From the NCBI GenBank assembly GCA_023630585.1, contig CM042552.1:17495569-17559568 (forward strand): DNA of 64,000 bases, written 5' to 3'. Below the pieces are notes generated by a model. It was not told the origin of the DNA. It worked only from the letters and a program-made list of their open reading frames with translations, and did no database searches. This DNA is from Cranoglanis bouderius (taxonomy: Eukaryota; Chordata; Actinopteri; Siluriformes; Cranoglanididae). Made by a program: the position numbers and the translations under genes. Numbering within the stretch: position 1 is the first letter of the stretch; each line of letters begins with the position of its first letter. Positions 21,211 to 32,973 of this stretch are shown in pieces.

Positions 21211-22900
21211 TTGAGTCTGAAACTCTGATTCACTACCAGGAAGTGTTTTTATCAAGATACAATAAGCATTTCCCAAACTTAGCCATACTTAGAAAGCTTT
21301 AAACCACATAGAATTCTCCAGAATCCTGACTAACCGTCAGTTTGTCAGTTATCAAATTTTACCGCAATGCTCAAAAGTGTTATGAAGTCTACATGAATGT
21401 AAAGAATTATTTCAAATTAAACACAAACCTCGGTAGAAATGACGAGTTTTTGTGTTACCCATGATGCACCATCAGTTTACACACATATCAGTGCACAGCA
21501 AAGTAAAAGATACACCCACAGATGACTGATGATGGTGTTTATGTGTCCTATATAGTGAATATGGCTGTGGTTTGGAACTAGCATTTAGCGTTTAGTATTT
21601 CAGCCCTTGTTGAGGCTGAAGTTTAGTAGGCAGAAAGTGCACTCGTGATTTGTTTCAGGGTCCCTGAAGGCGGATAAAACCAGTTACCGTCTCTTTAGCT
21701 CGCATCTTCATGACAGCGTTTGCACCCAAACGTGTCTTACTGCTGAATCCAAAATTCCCACATGGTCTAATTATCCCTCCATGTCTCTGTCTCGCCAAAT
21801 CCAACCGTTTTTCCTCGGGTCCTGTTTTTGTCTCTCAGCTCCGTGGGGCGTTTATAATCCCACAGCAGCGGCTCCAGCATGCTCCGGAATGTTCTCCCAG
21901 TAGATTAGTCACATGACATGGTTTCTGCTAATAATGACATCGTAAACTTTATACTGTTAATTTTATACTGTTGTTATACTGTTACTTTACACTGTTGGTG
22001 TTTCAGATTCAATTGTGAAACTTACGGAAGGTTGAAGCATTTAAATTCTAACTGGCAGCTGATGATGTCATAATGGGCGTTACAGTAACCAGCCAATCAG
22101 CTGCTTCACCTCAGCTCAGACTCAGTGGAACTGCACACTTGTTCTTTTTCTCTTTCTTTGTTTCTTTCTGTTTCATTGTCTTGTTTTTGTTGTACTTCTT
22201 TTAATTCAGGTTTAATTTCTTCAAGAATTAAAAGCGTGAAAGGAGCAAAATGATCTGGACTTTCTAAATCATTTAAAGCAATATTAAAATATTTGTTATT
22301 CATATGATTAATACAAATATGTTAATTATATAATAATACAACTGTATTTAAAAAAATAATTCTTTCAAGAATTAAAAGCTTCAAATAAGCATTTTAACTT
22401 AATGCAAGCAATATTAAAGTGAACTGAACTAAAGTGAATTGAGCTTTTTTTTTATTTTCTTTTTAAAATGCTTGAATTGAATGCAAAATGATTTTTTTCT
22501 AATATTGTTTCTTTCAAGAATTAAAAGCTTGAGAAAAACAGTTTTGACATTTTAATACTTACTTGTTTTATTTCTTGTTTTTATTATTTCACTTTTAAAA
22601 GTATATAATTATCATGGAGAAATGTACACCTTTTCCTTATCAAATTAAATCTTCCAGCACTAAAAAAGAAAAAAAAAAAAGAAAAATACTAAAAACATTA
22701 GATATCTAGAATGTCTATATAATATTATAGTATTTATTTATAATCTAATAAATTTATATAAAATATACATTATAACTCTATAATCAGAAATATTACACCA
22801 AACATCCAGCTTGGGACATTTTTTTCATGTTTTGCACATAGATACACAAAACCTTGATACCTCTTTGAGATAAAATTGACATTTCTATAGCACCAACACC
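21211..22900. other. Unassigned AT-rich intergenic sequence
   Basis: Short open frames at 21710-21916 (plus) and 22106-22303 (minus) show no domain. 'ttcaagaattaaaagctt' recurs at about 22220, 22365 and 22515, a weak local repeat. Nothing else seen. Confidence 0.35.
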
Positions 22901-23770
22901 TCAATGCAAAAGAACAAGGAATCACTTTATGACTGTTTATTATCGTTGAGATACTGTTTATATAACATGTATCACTCTTTAATATTGTTTATACTTTGTG
23001 GTTATTGTATAATATGTAATATTTATTTGTCTAATACTGTGTAGTATTGTTGAATATTGTCTAACACTATTATATCTACCACATTCCTAATATCTACCAT
23101 ATTCCTATACCATTTATTAATGAATAATACTGTTAATTATAGTGTAATACTGCTTATTATTTAACAATATTTATTACAGTTTGTTATTGTTTACTACTGT
23201 TTATTATTGTGTGATATTATGTATTATGGTCTAGTGCTATTTACTACTATTTAATACTTATCTATTTCTGTGTATTACATTTTTTTACTGTAGAACATGT
23301 ATTATTGTTTAATACAGTTTATTATTAATTAATGCTAATTATTATTGCCTAATATTGTTCGCTACTGTTTAACACTTTAAAATTGTTTAATATAATTCAA
23401 CAATATTAAATTGTATTTAACATAGCTTATTATTTTTAGCACTATTTATTACTGTTTTGTACATTTTTATTACAGTTTGATACTTTTTTTTTATTATTTT
23501 ATTATACATTTTTTTTGTTATTGTCTAATAACAACAGACTAATTGTCCTCCGGTTTTATTATTATCATTTAACATGGCCCACTCTTGTTTATTATTATTT
23601 AATACTATATATCACCTTTTAAAACATTCTTATTACTGTGTATTACTTTTTGTTATTACTTGTGGTCTGATACTGTATATCATTGTTCATTATTGTTTAT
23701 TTCAGCTTATTAATGTCCATTATTGTTTAATTCTGTTTATTATTGTTGTATTTAATATTGCTTATTGCAG
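22900..23770. repeat. AT-rich degenerate minisatellite
   Basis: Endless variants of 'ttattactgtttaatatt' and 'tattgtttattactg' over about 0.85 kb. No coding content; an open plus-strand frame (23574-23777) is a by-product. Confidence 0.65.
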
Positions 23771-24147
23771 TTCTTAGCGAACGTTTTTAATAATTGTTAC
23801 TGCGTGTGAACTTCAGTTCAGAATCATTTTGTGATTGGATTTGTAGGTGACTACGTGCCATTCACACTGTTTGTCAGGTAGGCACTGTTTATCAACTAAG
23901 CTATCTTCAAATGTCTGTCATATTAGTTTTAGCTTTAACTATTACTTGATCAATAACTATGCTCTTAATCAATATGTTGTTGATGGTTTCTGATCTATAA
24001 ATAAATGGACAGAATTCATCGATCTGTGTGGTTTTGTTCCTCTACTCACAGATTAGGACATAACGTCTGTAATCTCCTTGTCAGAAGCTCAGGGAGCTGG
24101 TGAATACTGCATAGAAAGCGAGCAGGAGGATGTTAATGTAAATTAGT

Positions 24148-24199
<52 letters not shown>
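24148..24199. repeat. (CA)n microsatellite
   Basis: About 26 perfect CA units. Confidence 0.95.
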
Positions 24200-24201
<2 letters not shown>

Positions 24202-24689
24202 ATAATGTGTAAGTGTTTGGTGTCTCCCACTCGTCTCGGTTGTTTCCATCTGCTGCTGTTATTATGCATTAATCTGCCCATCAGTCACCTAACAATCAAC
24301 TCGAAGTATAATCTCGGTCGCCGCATTAACTGTAAAATGTGTTGACTCAGTGTTTGATGGAACGCTGCATTCAAAAATGCTAATGCAATTAGCACTAGGC
24401 AAAAGCATTCTTGCTAACCAGGACTTGGCTAATATTTTAGAGCTGAGCTCTTTTGCTGTAGCATGTCAGCATGTGAATTCATTAGTGCAGCTGTCAGTCT
24501 CAAACTCCTGCTGTGTAGCATTAGCATGGCCCAGCATTAGCAAAACATGCTTCTGCTAGGATAACATTTAGTATTGTGACATGGTCAGACTTCACAACCC
24601 GTGTCATGTTTACTTGTTTTATTAATTGGGTATTCATGTAGCACTGTTGATGCTAGCTTAGCTGGGGAGCGTATGTATGTTTCTATGTT

Positions 24690-25620
24690 TCATGATAAAG
24701 GGTCCTATGTTCCCCAGTTCCCATATTCCTCAGCTCTATATAGCACATAATGGGAACCTGAAAAACATGTTCCTAGCTCTGTGTTAGCTTAATATGACGA
24801 GTTATTGTGGGAACTCGTCAAAGGGGTTTTCTGTTCCCCAGCACTGCCGTACGGCTCTCAATATAATAGGCTCAGACTTGAGGGAACTAAACAAATGGTT
24901 GGAGTCATGGAATCACAAAAGGTCATAGCTTCCTTAGGTGTTCCCAGGGTCCTATGTTCCTTGGTGTTTAAAGTTAAAAGGTAATAAAGTTAATAGGGCC
25001 CTGGGAAAATGAGTCCTGACTACATAAAACCATGGAAGTTTACTTAATGTGTGTTATGTGTGTTATACGGAATATTTAACTGGGGAACATAGGACCCTGG
25101 GAACATAGGACCCTTTGTCATATGTTCATTATGTGCCATATAAATCTGGGGAACATAAACCCTTAAAAAAAAGGTTCCAATTAGAACCAAAAGGTTTCAG
25201 CCTGATGCCATAGGAGAACCCTGGAGAATGATGCCATAGGAGAACCTTTTACAGTCCCACAAAAAGCCTTATAGGGTTTACTTTAACCTGTTAAGGGATG
25301 ATACCTTGAAGAACCAATACACTGCTCTGAAGAAGCCACAGTATAATGAAACATAAATAACTTCTTTACTCTCCAAGGAACCATAACTCAATCAACCCTA
25401 TACAATGAAAAATGGTTCCTGACAAGAAGAACCGATGGGGGGGGGGACTTCTTTACAGACTTCTTTTATGTCCCCACCAATGTCAAAATCAAAACTACAC
25501 CCTTGAGTGTAGGATCCTTCAGTGTAGGATCCTGGGAACATAGGACCCTTTCTCATGTGTTTATTATGTGCTATATAAATCTGGGGAACATAGGACCCTG
25601 GGAACATAGGAATGACCCTG
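24690..25620 (-). repeat. 16-bp minisatellite motifs, locus 2 (interrupted)
   Basis: 'tatgttccccagttcc' near 24708, 'gggaacataggaccct' in tandem at about 25084-25115, and again at about 25535-25615, all with 16-bp spacing where tandem. Unique sequence and an AGAACC-rich repeat (25160-25420) are mixed in. Same unit family as 11214-12300. Confidence 0.65.
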
Positions 25621-27216
25621 CTTAGCTGCACCCCTAGTGCACTATATAGTAAATGTTGGAAATACTGTTAGTGAAAATCTTATTGTGAGTGTAAGATTAC
25701 GCATGTGCCATTGCTAAAGTTACTCATAGCAAAGAATAGAAAAAGCTGAATCTCCTTGTTTGGCAACCCATGTGTGATTTTTAGATTATCAAGCTAACAT
25801 CACATTTCTCTAGGTGATGTATAGCTCCTACATTTATTTACATTGAGCTATTACCACTTGACTTCTAGTAAACAATTTGTCCCTCCCTAGGCCTAGCACA
25901 CTATGTATGTAGTAGTTACTGCAACTTTTCCATTTGTGATTGTTTTTAGGGATTAGTTAACATTTAACTAATTTAGCTAGCTGGCTAAGGTTACAATAAC
26001 AACAATGGTTCCTCTCAGTACAACGCTGCCTTATTTATTTTTTTTAATTCAATACAATACAACGAGTATTAGCGAGATTAGTCAATTAGAAAGGTGACAT
26101 GTTGTTAACTTACATTATAGAATCGTTTAAAGGTTTATCGTTAAGCTTAACTAATGAAGTATTCAATTGTATTTTTTTTAGGATGTAAATGTGCTTTAAA
26201 AATATTTGTGCCGGTTTTTATTTATTTTGGTTTCATTTATATTAGATAATTTAATTTCTTTTAATTAAATAATTTATTAAATTTAATTTATTTTGATTGT
26301 ATGTCATTTCTTTTCATTATTTAATCAATTTGTTTTATTTTGATTTATTTCATTTATTCAAGTAAAAAAAACAAAACAGAACAAAAAAAAAAAAAAACTG
26401 TGCAATCGCCATTATTTATTATTTGGAAATTGTTTTTCATCATCATTCATCAGGCGTTTGAAAAAAAAAAAAAGATGATGAATCAGTTTTATAGTGGAAT
26501 CAAAAGCATGGAATCTGGGACATCCCATAATATGTCTGTCGTCCATTATTCTATATTTGCACAGGACCAGGGCTCGCTCAGATACAACACAAAACATGCA
26601 GCTCTCAGGGGTATAAACAAGCCCTTAAGTCCAAAAGGACTGTTTATTTATAGCAAGGCATGCTGGGAAGGTCAGGCTTCAGATACTGACACAGGTTTCT
26701 CTGAGCACCGGACACCATGTTTACCCTGTTTACACTCTGCTCTCATGAGGACTGGAGACATTATGAGGACAAAAGTCCTGGTCTTCATAAGCGACACAGT
26801 GAGACATAGAGAGGAGGTGAAATGAGGAGTCGTGATGGAGTCAGGCCATCTCTACCAATAGTTATTAGAACGCTCTGAAGGTTAAGCTGGAACAATCCAG
26901 AAATAACATTTCTGCAATGTTATAACAACATCTGCTCTCAGGACCTTCACAGTCTAAAGAATAACACTGTGGAAACATTAATGTTCATACAACTTAAACG
27001 TGAGGAAGCGTCAGAACATCCAGAAGTCTTGACAGATTGAGCTGCTAGAATCATAACATTCAGAAATTCTGCTAACCTAAAATTATTAGATGGGCTGAGT
27101 AACGTGAGGATCCAATCCTCCTCCATCTTCTTCTTCTTTTTCTTCATCTTCCTCTGTCTAAGTTTCTAAATATCTTATTTTCTTACTTCCTTCATCTTTC
27201 CTCTCTAATTTTTCCT
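25621..27216. other. Unassigned AT-rich intergenic sequence
   Basis: TTTA/ATTTAATT-rich stretch at 26030-26400, then a moderately complex block (26560-26830) whose plus-strand frame is open but without a recognisable domain. No gene supported. Confidence 0.35.
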
Positions 27217-27284
27217 GTCTTTCTTTCTTTCTTTCTTTCTTTATTTCTTTCTTTCTTTATTTCTTTCTTTCTTTCTTTCTTTCT
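27217..27284. repeat. (TTTC)n microsatellite
   Basis: Sixteen or so TTTC/TTTA units. A shorter complementary (GAAA)n run lies at 29216-29241. Confidence 0.9.
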
Positions 27285-27569
27285 CTGTCTGTCCACTGTC
27301 TGTTTCCATCTCAGCACCCTCATGTCTTTTTTCTTTCTTTTTCTCTCTCTGTATCTCTTTTTTGTTCTTTGAATAGTTGACATTTCCTAGCTGCCTAAGC
27401 AGTCACTTAGGAGATGTTACAACCAGCATGGCATGCCTACACTCTTACCCTTAGAGAAGGGGTTCCTCAAGGATTATCAGTTCAAGCTCGGGAATATTAG
27501 AACCAACATGACAAACATAATATCTTAGAAACGGGTATCTTAAAGGGTTTTAATTGTAACTTTTGTTCC

Positions 27570-27870
27570 ATTATGGTGGTGATGGTGCAGGAATATGTTG
27601 TTGGAGGAGGAGTGGTGTTGGTGTTGGAGGAGGGAGTTGTTGGGGGAGGTGTGATGGTGAGTTTGGTGGAGGAGGGGGTTGTTGGAGGAGGAGCAGTGGT
27701 GGTGTTGAAGGAGGGGGGTGTTGGAGGAGTGGTAGTGGTGTTGGAGGAGAGGGTTGTTAGTAATGGTGGAGGAGGGGGTTGTTGGAGGAGGAGTGGTGGT
27801 GGTGTTGGAGGAGAGGGTTGTTAGAGGAGGAGTGGAGGTGGGGGTTGTTGGAGGAGGAGTGGTGGTGGCT
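27570..27870. repeat. GGT/GGA-rich minisatellite
   Basis: Repeats of 'gttggaggaggagtggtggt' with variable length. Strong G-bias on the plus strand gives Gly-rich frames that I treat as artefacts. G-quadruplex formation is possible. Confidence 0.8.
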
Positions 27871-28039
27871 CCTAATCAAGCGTCAACTTCATGTATATTG
27901 AAACACAGGGTTCTCAGATCTGCTCAGAGCTACTGTAGAACTCAGTGTGCAGATTTCTGATAGAGGCGTCAAAGAACTTTGAGATTGAGAGAATCTTTAA
28001 TGATGTCCCAGGAGGAGATGCAGAAAAGTGCTGGAGCAC

Positions 28040-28125
28040 AGATCTCTCTCTCTCTGTCTCTATTTATCTTTCACTCTCTCTCTCTCTGTTTGTCTTTCTC
28101 TCTGTCTGTATCTCTCTATCTGTCA
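28040..28125. repeat. (CT)n-rich tract
   Basis: Imperfect CT-rich simple sequence. Confidence 0.8.
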
Positions 28126-28953
28126 GTTTCGTAACACAGCAGCCTGAAGCTGCTCACGACTTTGTTTTGAAGTGTTTCACATGTAATTATTAATAAACAG
28201 ATTTACGTCTGACTGTGGTGAGTTTAGTAGAAAGTGTAGTTTTAAAGTCTTCCGATCAGGTCACATCAGGTTACTTTATCTATGCTTGTAATACATTTTC
28301 TTAACATTTTTAAGAACAATATGTAAGGTTGCATTTCTTAAAAAAAATATAAATAAATAAATAATAAATCCAGTTCTTTAAGCATTATACGCTAACCATG
28401 TACAGGCTACATTTTGAACAGACTCAAAGCCTTGTTGTTACCATGGTAACTGATGCTAAATGGTGTTCGATAAAGCTCAGTTTATCGTCTGAAAGGAGAA
28501 AAAAAAAATCCTGCACATTATTTCTTTTGGTCCTTGTAGTTATATTTGGAAGGTGTCACAGTTTGTATAGAATTTTCCTTTTTCATGAAGAAAGAAAAGG
28601 GAACAAAGATATAAAAGGCAAGAGAGGATGAGAAACGGGTGAGATATAAAGACAGAATGATGGATGGAGTGAAGTGAAGGAAAGTGTATGTGTTTTTGTG
28701 TATGTATTTATTTTACATTATGGTGTACTGTAAGGACCCCGCCCAACCCAGTGAATAATAATCTCAGGTAATCTTACATTTACAAAGAACTGACACTTGA
28801 TACAGAGTACGCACAACTTCTGAAACAGTATGTGGCAAGAATATGAAAGAAATATGAAAAGAAAAAATAGAGAAAGGGAGAAAAATGTGGTTATAAAACG
28901 AAAGAATAAAAGAGAAGATGAAGGCATGAACACTCATTTGTGAGCCATTACGT

Positions 28954-28955
<2 letters not shown>
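28126..28955. other. Unassigned intergenic sequence
   Basis: No gene or recognised repeat. Purine-rich 'agaaagaa' patches occur near 28590 and 28850. Confidence 0.35.
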
Positions 28956-28992
<37 letters not shown>

Positions 28993-29048
28993 GCAGCATC
29001 CAGTCCGGCATGTTGCGCTTCACAGAGCAGCAGTACAGCCCCATGGCC

Positions 29049-29088
<40 letters not shown>
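28956..29088. repeat. Paired (TG)n arrays
   Basis: Two (TG)n runs (28956-28989 and 29051-29088) enclose 61 bp of GC-balanced unique sequence, 'cagcatccagtccggcatgt' and onward. Confidence 0.9.
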
Positions 29089-29090
<2 letters not shown>

Positions 29091-29559
29091 CATCTGTCAG
29101 TGTGTCTCAGTGGTTAGTGGAGGTGAAGGCTCAGACAGCTCTTGCTTCTTTTCTTCTCTTCACATTTGGTCTCCAGCTCACAGAAACCTGCTACTTTCCT
29201 AAACACAACAAGCTGGAAAGAAAGAAAGAAAGAAAGAAAGAACACTGGATTTGAGAAAAGCACAGAAATTATGGGGAATCTTCTTTCTTTCTTTCTTTTT
29301 TTTTCTATCATCTCTCCATCCTTCCTTCATTGTTATTTTCCTATTTCATCTTCATCTATGGTTCATGAGTGAGACATTAATACTTATTCTGTCAGAGTTG
29401 GAACTCCCTGTGCATTATGTGTAAGACACTCTATAAACACCAGTACTAGTAAAAGATTTTGTTAGAGTTTTATATCTTAAGAGAAATAAAGAGAAATCTA
29501 ACGATGGCAATGTTATAGTGGAAAATGACCCTCCTCACAGCGGCACAGAATTGAATCTG

Positions 29560-29900
29560 AAATGGAAACGTTAGATTATCATCTCAATAATTAATTACCG
29601 CAGCCAAGTGGCCTTTTGTTATGAAGAATGTTGGACGCAATTAATCGAGCGGTTGAAATTAATGTGCATTTGCATTCTTGATGTAATTGCGTCCCATCGG
29701 CCAAATTGGATCATCTTTTTATGGAAACGTTTATCAGTTATCGGAGACGTAATAATGTCTGTGCTGTGTGAGCTCATTAGGAGGCCTGATTATTTTCCAT
29801 ACGAGGTCAATATGGAGAAGATTGGCTCATTGAATATATTCCACGATGAATTTCTTCTTTATTTTACTGTTCTTCAAGGAGAATCTAAGCTGAACAAGAG
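29560..29900. promoter_or_regulatory. Candidate conserved non-coding enhancer-like block
   Basis: Unique sequence with dense homeodomain-like sites: 'caataattaattaccgcag', 'gcaattaatcgagcggttg', and 'aattaatgtgcatttgcat' containing the POU octamer ATTTGCAT. A 101-residue plus-strand frame (29608-29913) spans it but has no domain and no intron context. I favour regulatory DNA, from motif content only. Confidence 0.3.
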
Positions 29901-30024
29901 CTTGTTTTGCTAATATGATGTTAATATGACACAGTAAGATGAGATGAGGAAGCATGGAAATATTATTGGCAACAAAATACACAGGTGCCCAGGTGTGCTC
30001 TGTAAAATTGATTTTTTAAAGAAT

Positions 30025-30475
30025 GAATATCTCTGAATGTCTATTCTTGGTTTTAGCCCTAGGTTTCGCCTGTGGGTGAAGGGGTGAAGGCATCACAATC
30101 CAAAGAAGATTCACATTCAAAGAAGTATCACATTCAAAGAAGACTTTAAGTGCAGAAATAGAGAGGCCATACCACAAGACGCAAACTACTCATGAGCAGT
30201 AAAAATCAGAAGGGCAGATTGGAATTAGCAAAGAAATACAGAAATTAGCAACAAAAGTTCTGGAACCAAGACAAACCTTTACCAAACTGATGGAAAGGCC
30301 ACAGTGTGGAGAAAGAAAGGATCTGCTCATGAGCCAAACATACAAGTTTATCAGGCAAGCATGGTGGAGGTAGTGTCATGGCTTGGGTCAATGTCATGAC
30401 TGCTTCTGGAACAGGCTCACTAATCTTTATTGACGATGTAACTCATGATGGTATCAGCAGAATATTTAAATTGGG
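30025..30475 (+). mobile_element. Tc1-type family E relic, internally deleted
   Basis: Matches parts of 59940-60660: 'ctgaatgtctattcttgg', 'gaggccataccacaagacgc', 'aagcatggtggaggtagtgt' and 'gatgtaactcatgatggta'. About 285 bp present in the other copy is missing between 'cctgtgggtgaagg' and the 'atcacaatcca' region. Coding remnants only, no ends. Confidence 0.75.
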
Positions 30476-30782
30476 AGATAATAGAATAATCTCAATTTTT
30501 TTTTAATTTTCAAGCATTTTTCATAATTGATTTATATTTTAATGATATAAGAATTACCCTGGTAAATACAGGTTACGGGAGTAATAATAGTTTTAGAATA
30601 CTAATCCTAATACTATCAATACTAATAGAAATGGATCAGAATGGAATAATAATTACTAATCAAACATATTTTCTGAATGTAATGTAAAATGATATTGAAT
30701 ATTAACAAAATATCAAAATATATGTAAATGCTAAAACCAATATTGAATATAAAAAGGTACTAAAATACTTTAATGAATTAAT
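30476..30782. other. AT-rich spacer
   Basis: AT-rich, no coding or repeat signature recognised. Confidence 0.4.
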
Positions 30783-30787
30783 TTAGA

Positions 30788-31363
30788 TGTTATGTAATAC
30801 AAAGGGAGGGCAGGATGCAAGCGCAGGGGAAAGTCAGTTTAATAGGAATAACCAAAAGAAATGGAACACAACGGCAGGGTCAAAAAACAAACAAACAATA
30901 ATTCACAAAAATGCAAGGCAGAAGTTCACAAAAGGTAACGAGTGAATAATCCACAGTCCATGAAACGCAAAGTAATGACAAAGGCAACACATTCACTTAC
31001 TTATTTAGTTAGTTCTGTAGGTAGCTATTTCAGTATGTAATACTGCGCGAAGAAGCGGACAAAAGAAACGCTTTAAATAATCAAACTAAACAAGCTGTAA
31101 CTCAAACCACCTGTAACTAATAATGAAACGATAAATGATATACCAGTGAACGCACAGGGGCGGAATCATGACACGAACCAAAAACAGAGAACCAATAAAC
31201 AAACGGGGGCAGAGACATGACGTCAAACAAAAACAAAAGAGCACATGGCGGAGGTAAACAAACTGATAGTCTTCAACGGTGGCGCGGAAAATGGAATGCG
31301 GAAGTGTCCGGGAGTCAGCCACTCGCTTCGCGAGCGACTCCACGTGTGAGGGGTTCTCTAACA
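30788..31363 (-). mobile_element. Solo LTR, sushi-like family, divergent subfamily
   Basis: 576 bp; on the minus strand it begins TGTTAGAG and ends ACATAACA. Flanked by a perfect 5-bp duplication TTAGA (30783-30787 and 31364-31368). On the minus strand it shares the string order of the 13228 element: 'tccgccatgtgctcttttg', 'cttttgtccgcttc' and 'cagtatta', then ATTAAA and 'ctgactttcccctgcgc'. No interior follows, so it is a product of LTR-LTR recombination. Confidence 0.85.
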
Positions 31364-31734
31364 TTAGAAAACATTATTTTATTAGATCTGTATTTCGGGT
31401 TGCAATTATATACACATTAATTGTATTTTATTGTATGATATTCAATGTTATTATATTAAGAGTGATTTTTTTTTCATTAATATGTCTCCAAATGGCTTGT
31501 ATTTATTGTATTTATTGAAAGACCTATTTCCATTAAATGTTTTTTTTTTTTTTTTCTCCTACTATCTGGCTTTGGTTTAAAATTGCTGCAATAAAGTGTT
31601 TAATGGGCTTTTGGCATGTCAGCGGTCACGGACAGTTGTCATGCCAACAGAAGAGACAGAGCGAACTGAAAAATGCAGAGAGAGATGGCAGAGGAGTGTG
31701 TGGGCTTTTTTCAGTCTAACATGAAATCCCGGAG

Positions 31735-32050
31735 CTAGTTTACTTCATACATGAGGTAGTTTACTCGTATATGTGCCAGTTTACTTCAAATATGAGCTAG
31801 TTTACTTCAAACACATGCTAGTTTACTCAAAACGTGCTAGTTTACTTCATACATGAGCTGGTTTACTTCAAATGTGATAATTGAATTAAAATATTAGCTA
31901 ATTTACTTTAAAAATGTGCTAGTTTACTATACATTTATGTGCTAGTTTATGATGCATTTATTGTACATGCCAGTTTACTTCAAACATGAGCTAATTTTCC
32001 ACAAATATGAGCTAATTTACATTAAACATATGCTAGTTTACTTACAAATA
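31735..32050. repeat. ~20-22 bp minisatellite
   Basis: About fourteen degenerate copies of 'gctagtttacttcaaacatg', followed directly by (CA)n at 32059-32091. Confidence 0.8.
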
Positions 32051-32058
32051 CTTCAAAC

Positions 32059-32096
<38 letters not shown>

Positions 32097-32103
32097 GCGG
32101 CAC

Positions 32104-32830
32104 AAAGGAGGACCTACACAATATTAGGCAAGTAATATGGCTGATTGGTGTCCAAGACGTTAGCAGGACCAAGACTTTAGCAGCAGATCCTTTAAGTCCT
32201 GTGAGTTGCGAAGTAGGGCCTCAATTAATCTGACTTGTTTGTCCAGCACATACCACAGATGGTGGATTGGTTTGAGATCTGGGGAATTTGGAGGCCAAGT
32301 CAACACCCTGAACAATTTTTGCAGTGTGGCAGGGTGCATTATCCTGCTGAAAGAGGCCAGTGCCACTGGTACCATGAAGGGGTGTACTTGGTCTGCAACA
32401 ATGTTTAGGTAGGTGATACATGTCAAAGTAACATCCCCATGAATGGCAGGACCCAAGGTTTCTCAGCAGAACATTGCCCAGAGCATCACACTGCCTCCGC
32501 TGGCTTGTTTTTCTTATCATACTGCATCCTGGTGCCATCTCTTCCCCGGCCACATCAGACCAGGCCACCTTCATCCACTGCTCCATGGTCCAGTTCTGAT
32601 GCTCACGTGCCCATTGTAGGTGCTTTTGGTGGTGGACGGGGGTCAGCATGGGCACTCTGACTGGTCTGCAGCTACACAGCTCCATACACAACAAGTTGCA
32701 ATGCACTGTATTTTCTCACACCTTTCTATCATAGCCAGCATTAACTTTTTCAGCAATTTGTGCTATAGTAGCTCTTCTGTGGGACTGGACCAGACAGGCT
32801 AGCCTTCCCTCCCCACATGCATCAAGACTG
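32104..32830 (-). mobile_element. Tc1/mariner family F relic
   Basis: The left end has 'atattaggcaagtaatatgg'. The interior is the C-terminal two thirds of a transposase in reverse orientation. The right terminal repeat was not found. Confidence 0.75.
32160..32830 (-). pseudogene. Tc1-type transposase relic, family F
   Basis: Minus-strand pieces in two frames: WTMEQWMKVAWSDVAGEE (first catalytic region, degraded), GLFQQDNAPCHTAK (second Asp region) and PNSPDLKPIHHLW, where the usual catalytic Glu of the PIEHLW motif reads His. The N-terminal DNA-binding part is absent or unrecognisable. Frameshifts separate the pieces. Inactive. Confidence 0.78.
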
Positions 32831-32973
32831 GAGAGGATAAAAGGGTGCCACGACCACAGGAAGGTGAGTAGCGTCTCTCTACGTGTTGATGCTGGCACTT
32901 TCTGTTCCTTATTTTGCAGACAGCAACACTCTCCCTCTGCTGTGAACCATGGCTACAGTGAGTTGCTACTATA

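Noticed and set aside
27563..27960. Gly-rich open frames on the plus strand
   Set aside because: Simple GGT/GGA minisatellite; no start context or flanking coding sequence.
29095..29125. tRNA box A-like 'ctcagtggttagtgg'
   Set aside because: No box B, stem pairing or SINE tail nearby.
29608..29913. 101-codon plus-strand frame
   Set aside because: No domain, no splice context, motif-rich non-coding composition; regulatory DNA preferred.
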